This document shows, one piece after another, positions 1-5,489 of a stretch of DNA of 6,034 nucleotides. How positions within the stretch are numbered: the stretch's first letter is position 1; the number at the start of each line of letters is the position of its first letter. The translations under genes were made by a program, and so were the position numbers. Source of the DNA: an uncultured Olsenella sp. Its GTDB lineage: Bacteria > Actinomycetota > Coriobacteriia > Coriobacteriales > Atopobiaceae. Below the pieces are notes generated by a model. The model saw only the letters and a list, made by a program, of their open reading frames with translations. It did no database searches and was not told the DNA's origin. The stretch is from contig CALCDK010000025.1 in assembly GCA_937900605.1 (NCBI GenBank), positions 1-6,034 on the forward strand, written 5' to 3'.

Positions 1-505
1 CCATCTGCTCGGAGACGGTGGCGTTGACGTCCTTGGCGATGTCGTCCTTCTTGGCGAAGACCTCGTCGAGGGTGTAGCCCGGGATGGAGGAGCGCAGGGC
101 GTCGGTGATGAAGTCGCGCATCTGGGCGACGGGCTCCTGGAGCATGTAGTAGCTCTTGTAGATGCCGGACTGCTCCGGGGCGGAGCCCATGTCGTAGCTG
201 ACGTGGTACTGCGCCGAGACCTCCAGGCCGATGGTGACGTTGTCCTCGGTCTTCACGTCGATGGTGAAGCCGTTCTTGCGCGTGCGGAGGTTGACGTTGG
301 AGGCCTTGCGGTCGATCAGCGGGATCTTGACGTGCAGGCCGGCGCCGACGATCTTGTAGAAGCGGCCCAGGCGCTCGATGACGACGGCGCGCTGCTGCTT
401 GACGACGAAGAAGAGGCTGCCCGTGACGGTTCCGACCACCAGAAACACGATGACGACCTCCACGAGGTTCTCGAACAGCTTCGCGATGACGTGGATTGCG
501 CTCAC
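1..505 (-). CDS. SPFH/Band 7 (stomatin-like) membrane protein, N-terminal part, cut by left edge
   Basis: 168 codons are visible; the C-terminus lies off the window. SPFH (stomatin/prohibitin/flotillin/HflK-C) proteins form large membrane-anchored oligomers that organise membrane microdomains or regulate membrane proteases. Residues about 15-35 form one hydrophobic segment, giving an N-terminal anchor. It is followed directly by the family signature: QQRAVVIERLGRFYK (38-51), then GLHVKIPLID (56-65), then the strand-rich part with TIDVKTEDNVTI (81-92) and VSAQYHVS (96-103). I chose GTG at 505-503 because AAGGAG (516-511) lies 5 nt upstream. An in-frame GTG at 511-509 would overlap that ribosome binding site. 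The gene has its own weak promoter candidate and lies beyond the peptidase operon terminator, so it is probably transcribed separately. The subfamily (stomatin-like, paraslipin/QmcA or other) cannot be settled without the C-terminus. Confidence 0.88.
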   Translation of the reverse strand, partial: MSAIHVIAKLFENLVEVVIVFLVVGTVTGSLFFVVKQQRAVVIERLGRFYKIVGAGLHVKIPLIDRKASNVNLRTRKNGFTIDVKTEDNVTIGLEVSAQYHVSYDMGSAPEQSGIYKSYYMLQEPVAQMRDFITDALRSSIPGYTLDEVFAKKDDIAKDVNATVSEQM

Positions 506-536
506 TTTCACTCCTTAGAACGGAAACGATGTGTTG

Positions 537-542
537 AGCATA
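537..542 (-). promoter_or_regulatory. Possible -10 box for the SPFH gene
   Basis: Read on the minus strand, TATGCT lies about 32 nt before the GTG start at 505, which would leave a short leader containing the AAGGAG ribosome binding site. No good -35 is seen: TTGGCG is only 14 nt upstream, too close for a standard sigma-70-type promoter. This is a weak call resting on position and one AT-richer hexamer in a GC-rich spacer. Confidence 0.3.
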
Positions 543-723
543 CCCCGCTCCCGTCCCGCCAACGTGACACATCGCTTACAGACGCGACCCGTACCGGCAA
601 CGACGTCCCGCGGCCCGCCCCGATGGACGCGCCCGTCCCGTCCGCGCCCGTGCCGGTCGCGTTCCCGACGAGAAGCGCCACGCGCTGCGGCGAGAGGCGC
701 GCCGCACCCCATGCCGAGAAGTG

Positions 724-759
724 CGACGGGGCCGCGGCAGCTGGGCCGCGGCCCCGTCG
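724..759 (-). terminator. Hairpin terminator of the tandem peptidase operon
   Basis: A perfect 15-bp inverted repeat (arms 724-738 and 745-759, 6-nt loop) begins 33 nt past the stop codon of the downstream peptidase gene. Such a long GC-rich stem right after a stop is typical of intrinsic terminators. On the minus strand the hairpin is followed only by CACTTCTC, a poor U-tract, so termination may be incomplete or may need a factor. Being symmetric, it could also act on plus-strand transcripts. Confidence 0.7.
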
Positions 760-792
760 GGGGTGCCGTGCGTGCGGGTGGGTGCGGGCGCG

Positions 793-2268
793 CTAGTCGA
801 GCGCGGGGAAGGCGCAGGAGATGACGCTCCAGGGGTCGACGTCGACCACGGGCTTCTCGTCGAGGCAGCGCAGCCACTCCTCGGGGACGAACTCGCGGCG
901 GACGACGACCTCGCCGCCGTAGGTGCGGTACCAGTCGCCGCTGGCGATCAGGAAGCCGTCCTTGCAGCTGTCCTTGCCCCAGCTGTTCTCGATGCGCCAG
1001 GCCTCGGGGCGGCCGTCCTCGCCGAGCTGGACGCCCTGGAAGGTCATGGCGTGCGTGGTGCGCGTCTCGCGGTTGCGCAGCATGTCGGGGCGAGACATGG
1101 ACAGGTCCACGCCGAAGAGCGCCTCGAAGTCCATGGTGTCGGTGCCCAGGACGCCGGGGAAGTCCTCCAGGCCGCGGCCGTACTGCTGGGAGACGTCGCA
1201 GGCCATCTCGCAGGGCACGCCGGCGCGCAGGGAGGCGACGGCGGCGTCCTCGAGGACCTCGACCGGCACGTTGAGCATGCGCAGCGGCGTGCCGCCCTGC
1301 ATGGTGTCGGTGAGGGTGGGGTGGTAGGCCTGGCCGAAGGGGTACTCCGGGAGCTCGACGTTGACGAGCTCGACGTAGTCGGAGGGGTCGAACGGCACGT
1401 AGCGCTCGGCGAACTCCTGCGGCGTGATGCCCTTGTCGACGAGCAGCCTTCGCGGCTCGGCCTTGTCGGCCTTCTCGCCGTCGGCGCCCTCGGGGGCGTC
1501 CTTGGCGGGGCCGCCGGCGACCTCGACGATCTTGGAGGGGTCGGCCTTGCAGCCCTTGCCGACCGGGATGGAGACGTCGATGGTCAGCGGGGGCTCGCCC
1601 AGGCAGACGCACAGGACGTGGTGGCAGGCCACGACCCACTCCAGCTTGCGGGCGTGGACGTCCGCGTCGGAGGCGCCGGAGGCGACCATCTGGCGCAGCT
1701 CGCAGGCGGCCTTGCGGAAGAGGCGCTCGAGCTGGGCGTTCATCTGGGAGGAGTTCTTGGTGCAGGCACTCTCGGGCATGGCGTCCTTGGGCACCAGGCC
1801 CCACTTGCGGATGAGGTTCATCGCGGCGGGGTAGTAGTTGCCGTCGCCCATGGACTCCTCGAGGAGCATGGCGACCTCGCGGGAGCCGGCGTCCTGGTCG
1901 GCGGTCGCGATGATGCGCTCGAGGCCGACGTTGAACTTCTCGAGCTTGTCGTAGAAGAAGCCGTAGGCCTGGGAGAACTCGAACGTGTCGACGTCGAGGA
2001 AGTCCATGGCCGCGGCGCGCGCCACGTTGAACGCCGAGAACATCCAGCACCTGCCGGACTGGCGCTGGTTGGTGACCTCGCCGGTCCTGGGGCGGCTCAC
2101 ACCGAAGGTGTCGTGGTACGTGCGCATGGCGCTCACGTTGCGAGCGGCGGGGATGACGTTGGCGGACGTCACGGAGTTGCGGGCCACGCGGTTGGCGCGG
2201 TCCTGCGAGAAGGACGAGACGAGGCCGTCGGACCAGTCGCGTCCGACCTCGATGGTGTTGTCTGACAT
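793..2268 (-). CDS. Diverged C1B cysteine peptidase (PepC / bleomycin hydrolase family paralogue)
   Basis: This 491-residue protein is a papain-fold peptidase of the aminopeptidase C family: cytoplasmic (no signal peptide), with hexamers typical of the family. The full catalytic set is present: oxyanion Gln68, Cys74 in QSGRCWMF, His406 in TTHAM, and Asn428 in ENSWG. It differs from its neighbour in three ways. The substrate-loop motif GGQWDM becomes GNYYPA (143-148). There is a charged Ala/Glu/Asp/Lys-rich insert of about 34 residues near 240-275. The C-terminus ends in FPALD and lacks the WDPMG tail element. It is also longer than the usual 440-455 residues. The ATG at 2268 has AGGAGG (2279-2274) 5 nt upstream, overlapping the preceding gene's stop, so translational coupling is likely. 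Activity is probable. Specificity may differ: lactobacilli have PepC homologues (PepE/PepG) that act as endopeptidases. PepC-like aminopeptidase remains the alternative. Confidence 0.9.
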   Translation of the reverse strand: MSDNTIEVGRDWSDGLVSSFSQDRANRVARNSVTSANVIPAARNVSAMRTYHDTFGVSRPRTGEVTNQRQSGRCWMFSAFNVARAAAMDFLDVDTFEFSQAYGFFYDKLEKFNVGLERIIATADQDAGSREVAMLLEESMGDGNYYPAAMNLIRKWGLVPKDAMPESACTKNSSQMNAQLERLFRKAACELRQMVASGASDADVHARKLEWVVACHHVLCVCLGEPPLTIDVSIPVGKGCKADPSKIVEVAGGPAKDAPEGADGEKADKAEPRRLLVDKGITPQEFAERYVPFDPSDYVELVNVELPEYPFGQAYHPTLTDTMQGGTPLRMLNVPVEVLEDAAVASLRAGVPCEMACDVSQQYGRGLEDFPGVLGTDTMDFEALFGVDLSMSRPDMLRNRETRTTHAMTFQGVQLGEDGRPEAWRIENSWGKDSCKDGFLIASGDWYRTYGGEVVVRREFVPEEWLRCLDEKPVVDVDPWSVISCAFPALD

Positions 2269-2273
2269 GCGTG

Positions 2274-2280
2274 CCTCCTA
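2274..2280 (-). promoter_or_regulatory. Ribosome binding site overlapping the upstream stop codon
   Basis: On the minus strand TAGGAGG combines the TAG stop of the first peptidase gene (2280-2278) with a full AGGAGG for the second, 5 nt before its ATG. A ribosome finishing the first gene stops on this site, so the two peptidases are probably produced in linked amounts. Confidence 0.85.
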
Positions 2281-3636
2281 GTTGCAGCGCGCGAGGGAGC
2301 CCATCGGGTCCCAGGGCGCCAGGACGGTGGCCTCCTCGTGCTCGTAGGTGTCGAGCTCCTCGGGGGTCAGGTACTTCTTGTCGACGACGACCTGGTAGAC
2401 GTACTCGTCGAACCAGGGGTCGGAGAGGGTGTCGAAGCCGTCGCGGCCGTGGTCCTTGCCCCAGCTGTTCTCGACCTTCCACAGGGTGGGACGGTCGCCG
2501 GCGTCGAGGTTGACGCCCTCGAGGACCATGGCGTGGGTCATGAGGGACTCGCCGTAGTCGAGGCGCTCGGCGCGGTCGAGGCAGCCCTCGACGGGGAAGC
2601 CGAGCAGGCCGTCGACGTCCAGGGCGGCGGTGTCCATGATGCCCTCGGCGCTCAGGTAGCTCTGGCCCACGTCGCAGCCGAACCACACGGGCAGGTCGTC
2701 GCGCAGCTGGGCAACGGCGCAGCGCTTGAGCTCGTCGAGCGGCAGGTTGAGGTAGCGCACGCCGCCGTCCTCGACCACGTTGCCCAGGCGCGAGACGGTG
2801 TAAGCGTGGCCGAAGGGCTTGTCGGCGGTGGGGGCCGAGATCAGCGACACGTAGTCGTCGAGCTCCATGCCGACGGCCTCGTCGAAGAACTGGCACGGCG
2901 TGTAGGTGCCGGACAGCACGACCTGGTCGTCCTTGTCGCGCAGGCGCACCGAGAAGGACGCGGGCGGCTCGCCGAGGCACGTCGCCAGCAGGTGGTAGAC
3001 GTCGCCGAGCATCTCCTTCTTCATATCCGCGAGGTCCTCGGCGCCGACGCCGGCCTCGTGGCTCTGGCGCAGGCGCTTGGCGGCTCCGCGCAGGAAGCGG
3101 GTGAGGTAGGAGTCCATCTCGGACGTGTTGTGCGAGCAGGCGGTCTCGGGCATGGCCTCCTTGGGGACCACGCCGTACTTCTTGACCAGGCTCTTGAACA
3201 TGTCCCACTGCCCGCCGTCGCCGATGGGGTCGCGCAGCAGGTAGCTGACGAGGCGGCCGTCCAGGGGCTCGTCGAGGGTGTCGAGGACGTTCTCGAGGAA
3301 CCAGTTGCTCTTCTCGAGCTTGTCCCAGAACAGCGGGTAGCTCTGGGAGAGCTCGAAGGTCTTGAGCCCGTACTTCCTGATGATGCGGTAGCGGAAGGTG
3401 TTGAGGCTGGCGAACATCCAGCACCTGCCGGAGCGCTGCTGGTCGCAGCGGTCGCCCTGCCTCACCTCCACGTCGAAGGTCATGGCGTTGCGAGCGACGC
3501 CCTCGGGGACGCGCGCGGCGGCGCGCAGGCCGGAAGAGGTGACGGCGTTCTTGGCGACGGCGTTGACGCGCTCGGACGCGAAGTCCTCGTGTGCGCAGGC
3601 GAGGTCGTCGCGAGTGACGGCCCTGGAATCGTCCAT
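2278..3636 (-). CDS. pepC: Aminopeptidase C (C1B cysteine peptidase, bleomycin hydrolase family)
   Basis: This 452-residue protein has the normal PepC length. The enzyme is a cytoplasmic thiol aminopeptidase that removes N-terminal residues from peptides; family members form hexamers with the active sites facing an inner chamber. The catalytic residues are Gln66, Cys72 in SGRCWMF, His368 in MTHAM and Asn390 in VENSWG. Other family blocks are present: NAVTSSG (30-36), LSQSYPLFWDKLEKSN (96-111), GDGGQWDM (139-146), GVVPKEAMPE (155-164) and the C-terminal APWDPMGSLA (440-449). Three residues, RCN, follow that tail. The usual TNQ before the active site is CDQ here. The ATG at 3636 has AAGGAGG about 5 nt upstream, and the N-terminus matches the family start. 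It is first in a two-gene operon with a diverged paralogue 9 nt downstream, and an extended -10 promoter candidate precedes it. No signal peptide is seen. Confidence 0.95.
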   Translation of the reverse strand: MDDSRAVTRDDLACAHEDFASERVNAVAKNAVTSSGLRAAARVPEGVARNAMTFDVEVRQGDRCDQQRSGRCWMFASLNTFRYRIIRKYGLKTFELSQSYPLFWDKLEKSNWFLENVLDTLDEPLDGRLVSYLLRDPIGDGGQWDMFKSLVKKYGVVPKEAMPETACSHNTSEMDSYLTRFLRGAAKRLRQSHEAGVGAEDLADMKKEMLGDVYHLLATCLGEPPASFSVRLRDKDDQVVLSGTYTPCQFFDEAVGMELDDYVSLISAPTADKPFGHAYTVSRLGNVVEDGGVRYLNLPLDELKRCAVAQLRDDLPVWFGCDVGQSYLSAEGIMDTAALDVDGLLGFPVEGCLDRAERLDYGESLMTHAMVLEGVNLDAGDRPTLWKVENSWGKDHGRDGFDTLSDPWFDEYVYQVVVDKKYLTPEELDTYEHEEATVLAPWDPMGSLARCN

Positions 3637-3669
3637 GCTTTCCTCCTTGCTCTCGAATGGGTCGAGGCT

Positions 3670-3678
3670 AGCGTAGCA
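3670..3678 (-). promoter_or_regulatory. Extended -10 promoter candidate for the peptidase operon
   Basis: Read on the minus strand, TGCTACGCT (3678-3670) matches the extended -10 form TGnTAnnnT and lies 33 nt before the ATG at 3636. At 17-nt spacing the -35 position (3698-3693) reads ACAAAG, a poor match. An extended -10, or help from an activator, would be needed. The position relative to the ribosome binding site is normal. Confidence 0.45.
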
Positions 3679-3693
3679 CTTGCCCCCGACGGC

Positions 3694-3806
3694 TTTGTGT
3701 CCCGCTCGTTACCGCCCGGGCGGGCCCCGTGGCGCGCCCCCGACCGGCCTCGGAGCGCCTGCCGCCGCCCGCCGACTGCCTTTCGGCTGGTAGGGAATTT
3801 GTGTCC
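3694..3806. repeat. 9-nt direct repeat TTTGTGTCC flanking the divergent intergenic region
   Basis: TTTGTGTCC occurs at 3694-3702 and again at 3798-3806, in the same orientation and 104 bp apart. Each copy overlaps the expected -35 position of one of the two divergent promoter candidates. The words are T-rich in a GC-rich context. They may be binding sites for one regulator; chance is not excluded for only two copies. Confidence 0.35.
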
Positions 3807-3815
3807 GGTACGGAC
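3803..3815. promoter_or_regulatory. Short palindrome GTCCGGTACGGAC, possible operator
   Basis: Perfect 5-bp arms GTCCG and CGGAC surround a 3-nt centre. The palindrome ends 1 nt before the TAGAAT -10 candidate and fills most of the -35/-10 spacer, where a bound repressor would block RNA polymerase. It overlaps the second TTTGTGTCC copy. The arms are short, so this is a candidate only. Confidence 0.3.
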
Positions 3816-3816
3816 G

Positions 3817-3822
3817 TAGAAT
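3817..3822 (+). promoter_or_regulatory. -10 box candidate for the surface-protein gene
   Basis: TAGAAT, within one of the few AT-rich stretches of the intergenic region, is 45 nt before the ATG at 3868. No recognisable -35 lies 16-18 nt upstream (GGAATT at 17 nt), so the promoter would be weak or activator-dependent. Transcription would begin near 3829-3830, just before the hairpin at 3832. Confidence 0.45.
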
Positions 3823-3831
3823 TTTCGGCAC

Positions 3832-3850
3832 GTGGGCCAAAGGGGCCCAC
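3832..3850 (+). promoter_or_regulatory. Leader hairpin in front of the surface-protein ribosome binding site
   Basis: GTGGGCC (3832-3838) and GGCCCAC (3844-3850) form a perfect 7-bp stem with a 5-nt loop. It would lie at the very 5' end of the mRNA and stops 6 nt before the AAGGAGG site (3857-3863), leaving that site free. It could stabilise the 5' end of the transcript or affect ribosome access. It has no U-tract, so it is not a terminator. Confidence 0.45.
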
Positions 3851-3867
3851 AGGAGCAAGGAGGCAAC

Positions 3868-5277
3868 ATGCGCAGATCTGCCGGAAGGGCCATCGTCGCC
3901 CTGGGTGCCTGCGTCGCCCTTGCGGGCGGACTCGTCCCCGCCACGGCCTATGCTGCGGCGTCGGGCGCGCCGGCCGCGCCGGGCGAGGCTCGCGCGCAGG
4001 GCCAGGCCGAGGTCCACAGGCTCGAGGGCGACGTCCAGGCCGACGTCGTCATCCCCGAGTCCGCCAGCGTCACCATCGACCTCGCGGGCCACAGGCTCGC
4101 GAACAAGGGCAACGCGGACACCATCGTGGTGAGGCGCGGCGCCACCCTCACCGTCGTCGACTCGGTGGGCGGCGGCTCCGTCGACAACGTCACCCACGGC
4201 CGCGCCGCGCTGCGCGCCGAGGAGGGCTCCACGGTCAGCCTGCAGGGCGGCACCTTCGAGCGCTCCCAGGAGGCCGGCACGGCGGCCGGCGCCAACGGCA
4301 ACTCGTTCTACGCCGTCGTCAACCAGGGCTCCATGCGCATCGGCGCGGGCGCCACGGTGCGCCTCGTCGGCCGTGACGGCAGGCCCGCGCCCTTCTCGAG
4401 CGTCATCGACAACGGCTGGTACGCCGGCGCCCCGTCCGACCCCGCCTACCGCGCGCACCTCGTGATCTGCGGTGGCGTCGTCGAGGGCGGCAAGTACCTC
4501 AAGAACGACTCGTACGGCGTGCTCGAGATCACCTCCGGCGAGGTCCGCGGCGGCGGGGAGGCCTGCATCCTCAACTGGAACGACCTCACCATCTCGGGCG
4601 GCACGCTGACCGCGGCCAAGGGCTCCGGCTCCGTGGTGCTCAACGCCAAGGCCGGCGCGGCCGAGCAGGGCCACGTAGAGGTCCTCGGCGGCACCTTCGT
4701 CTCCGACGCCAAGGTCCCGCTCTTTGGCTCGGCGGCCGGCTTCGACCGCGGCGACGTCAGCGTCTCCGCCGGCACCTTCCAGGGCCCCACGGTCGACCCG
4801 AGCTGGGTCGACGAGGGCTCCGGCCTCGTCCCCAACGACGGCGGCCTGACCGCCCACGTCCACCACTGGACCGAGGGCTTCTCCTCTGACGCCGACGGCC
4901 ACTGGCGCGAGTGCACCGAGCCCGGCTGCACCGTGCGCAACGACGGCGGCCCGCACGTGGCCGCGCCCGAGCGCGTGGGCGCCTACGAGCCCACCCAGGA
5001 TCAGCCCGGCTTCACCGGTGACCTGGTCTGCGCCACCTGCGGCAGGGTCCTCGAGGCCGGCGAGCAGATCCCGGCCCTCGGAGCGCCCGGCCAGGGCGGC
5101 CAGCAGGGCAACGGCGGCGACCAGTCGTCCGCCACGACCCCCGGCGACAAGGACCAGTCCGCCGACAAGGGCAAGGGCGACAGGCTCCCGGCCACCGGCG
5201 ACCCGGTCGGCATCGCGGCGCTGCTCGGCTCTGTCGGCACCGCGGCCACGCTCGCCTCGCGCAGGCGCACCCGCTAG
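3868..5277 (+). CDS. Secreted LPxTG-anchored surface protein with beta-helix-like body and Cys/His module
   Basis: This 469-residue protein is exported and probably linked to peptidoglycan by sortase; its function and ligand are unknown. Residues 1-29 form a signal peptide (MRRSAGR, hydrophobic core 8-25, AYA cleavage site). Residues about 50-310 are Gly-rich and strand-rich, with recurring turn motifs GGTF (127-130), SGGTL (243-247), GGTF (274-277) and AGTF (301-304), as in right-handed beta-helix proteins. Residues 330-402 hold HVHHW, HWREC...C, H363, then CATCG (388-392) and GEQIP. This resembles Cys/His repeats common in gut Gram-positive surface proteins and could bind metal. A Gly/Gln/Asp/Lys-rich linker (about 405-438) leads to LPATG (440-444), a hydrophobic segment and the tail RRRTR. 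I chose ATG 3868 because AAGGAGG (3857-3863) precedes it and the signal peptide starts there. It is monocistronic, with a strong terminator after it. Adhesin or wall-bound glycan-binding protein are guesses; no enzymatic motif is seen. Confidence 0.88.
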   Translation: MRRSAGRAIVALGACVALAGGLVPATAYAAASGAPAAPGEARAQGQAEVHRLEGDVQADVVIPESASVTIDLAGHRLANKGNADTIVVRRGATLTVVDSVGGGSVDNVTHGRAALRAEEGSTVSLQGGTFERSQEAGTAAGANGNSFYAVVNQGSMRIGAGATVRLVGRDGRPAPFSSVIDNGWYAGAPSDPAYRAHLVICGGVVEGGKYLKNDSYGVLEITSGEVRGGGEACILNWNDLTISGGTLTAAKGSGSVVLNAKAGAAEQGHVEVLGGTFVSDAKVPLFGSAAGFDRGDVSVSAGTFQGPTVDPSWVDEGSGLVPNDGGLTAHVHHWTEGFSSDADGHWRECTEPGCTVRNDGGPHVAAPERVGAYEPTQDQPGFTGDLVCATCGRVLEAGEQIPALGAPGQGGQQGNGGDQSSATTPGDKDQSADKGKGDRLPATGDPVGIAALLGSVGTAATLASRRRTR

Positions 5278-5305
5278 CGCGGGCCGTTCGCATCGCACCG
5301 TCCGT

Positions 5306-5335
5306 GGGGGCGGGGCCCGTCTGGGCCCCGCCCCC
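5306..5335 (+). terminator. Intrinsic terminator of the surface-protein gene
   Basis: A perfect 13-bp GC-only stem (arms 5306-5318 and 5323-5335) with the 4-nt loop GTCT is followed by the pyrimidine run TCTCGTCT. It starts 28 nt after the stop codon and isolates the surface-protein gene from the nucleotidyltransferase gene downstream. The tail is pyrimidine-rich rather than a clean T-run. Confidence 0.85.
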
Positions 5336-5447
5336 TCTCGTCTGCCGGGGTCGGCCGCGGGGCGCGGGGAGGCCGGCACGGGCGAGGGGCCGGGGTGGCG
5401 GGAGGGACCGCCGCGCGCCGTCGCGTGCGGGGGCCTCCACGGGGCGC

Positions 5448-5456
5448 TGGTATACT
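5448..5456 (+). promoter_or_regulatory. Extended -10 promoter for the tRNA nucleotidyltransferase gene
   Basis: TGGTATACT combines a TGn extension with TATACT, a near-consensus -10, in an otherwise GC-rich spacer. It lies 33 nt before the ATG at 5490. No -35 is visible at 16-18 nt upstream, consistent with an extended -10 promoter. It follows the terminator at 5306-5335, so the gene starts a new transcription unit. Confidence 0.65.
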
Positions 5457-5489
5457 CCGTCTGACCGCATCGCACGAGAGGAGGCCCGC

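Noticed and set aside
687..705. Weak inverted repeat GCGGC/GCCGC and the GGCGCGCC palindrome after the operon terminator
   Set aside because: The arms are short in GC-rich DNA, with no associated gene end or T-run; the strong hairpin at 724-759 already explains termination.
721..2265. Plus-strand open frame of 514 codons antisense to the downstream peptidase
   Set aside because: The translation is repetitive Ala/Val/Leu/Gly with no motif or plausible start site, and mirrors the codon pattern of the real gene on the other strand.
515..3424. A very long open minus-strand frame of 969 codons across both peptidase genes
   Set aside because: It is out of frame with the two peptidases, which have full catalytic motifs and ribosome binding sites. 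Its translation is Arg/Pro/Gly-rich low complexity, as expected when GC-rich DNA is read in the wrong frame.
3712..3723. Palindrome CCGCCCGGGCGG in the divergent spacer
   Set aside because: A 12-bp GC-only palindrome is easily found by chance in DNA this GC-rich, and it is not placed at either promoter core.
2338..3819. Plus-strand open frame of 493 codons antisense to the upstream peptidase
   Set aside because: It shows the same antisense shadow composition. It would also run through the divergent promoter region.
3832..3867. Upstream GTG start for the surface protein, adding 12 residues
   Set aside because: The added residues (MGQRGPQEQGGN) are polar and would spoil the signal peptide, and the AAGGAGG site lies inside this extension. 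ATG at 3868 fits both.
3901..3912. Lipobox-like LGAC at residues 12-15 of the surface protein
   Set aside because: The hydrophobic stretch before the Cys is only about five residues and continues well past it to an AYA cleavage site. The C-terminal LPATG anchor also argues against a lipoprotein.
3709..5475. Minus-strand open frame of 588 codons antisense to the surface-protein gene
   Set aside because: It spans two intergenic regions and a terminator, has no recognisable domain, and is explained by GC-skewed codons of the sense gene.
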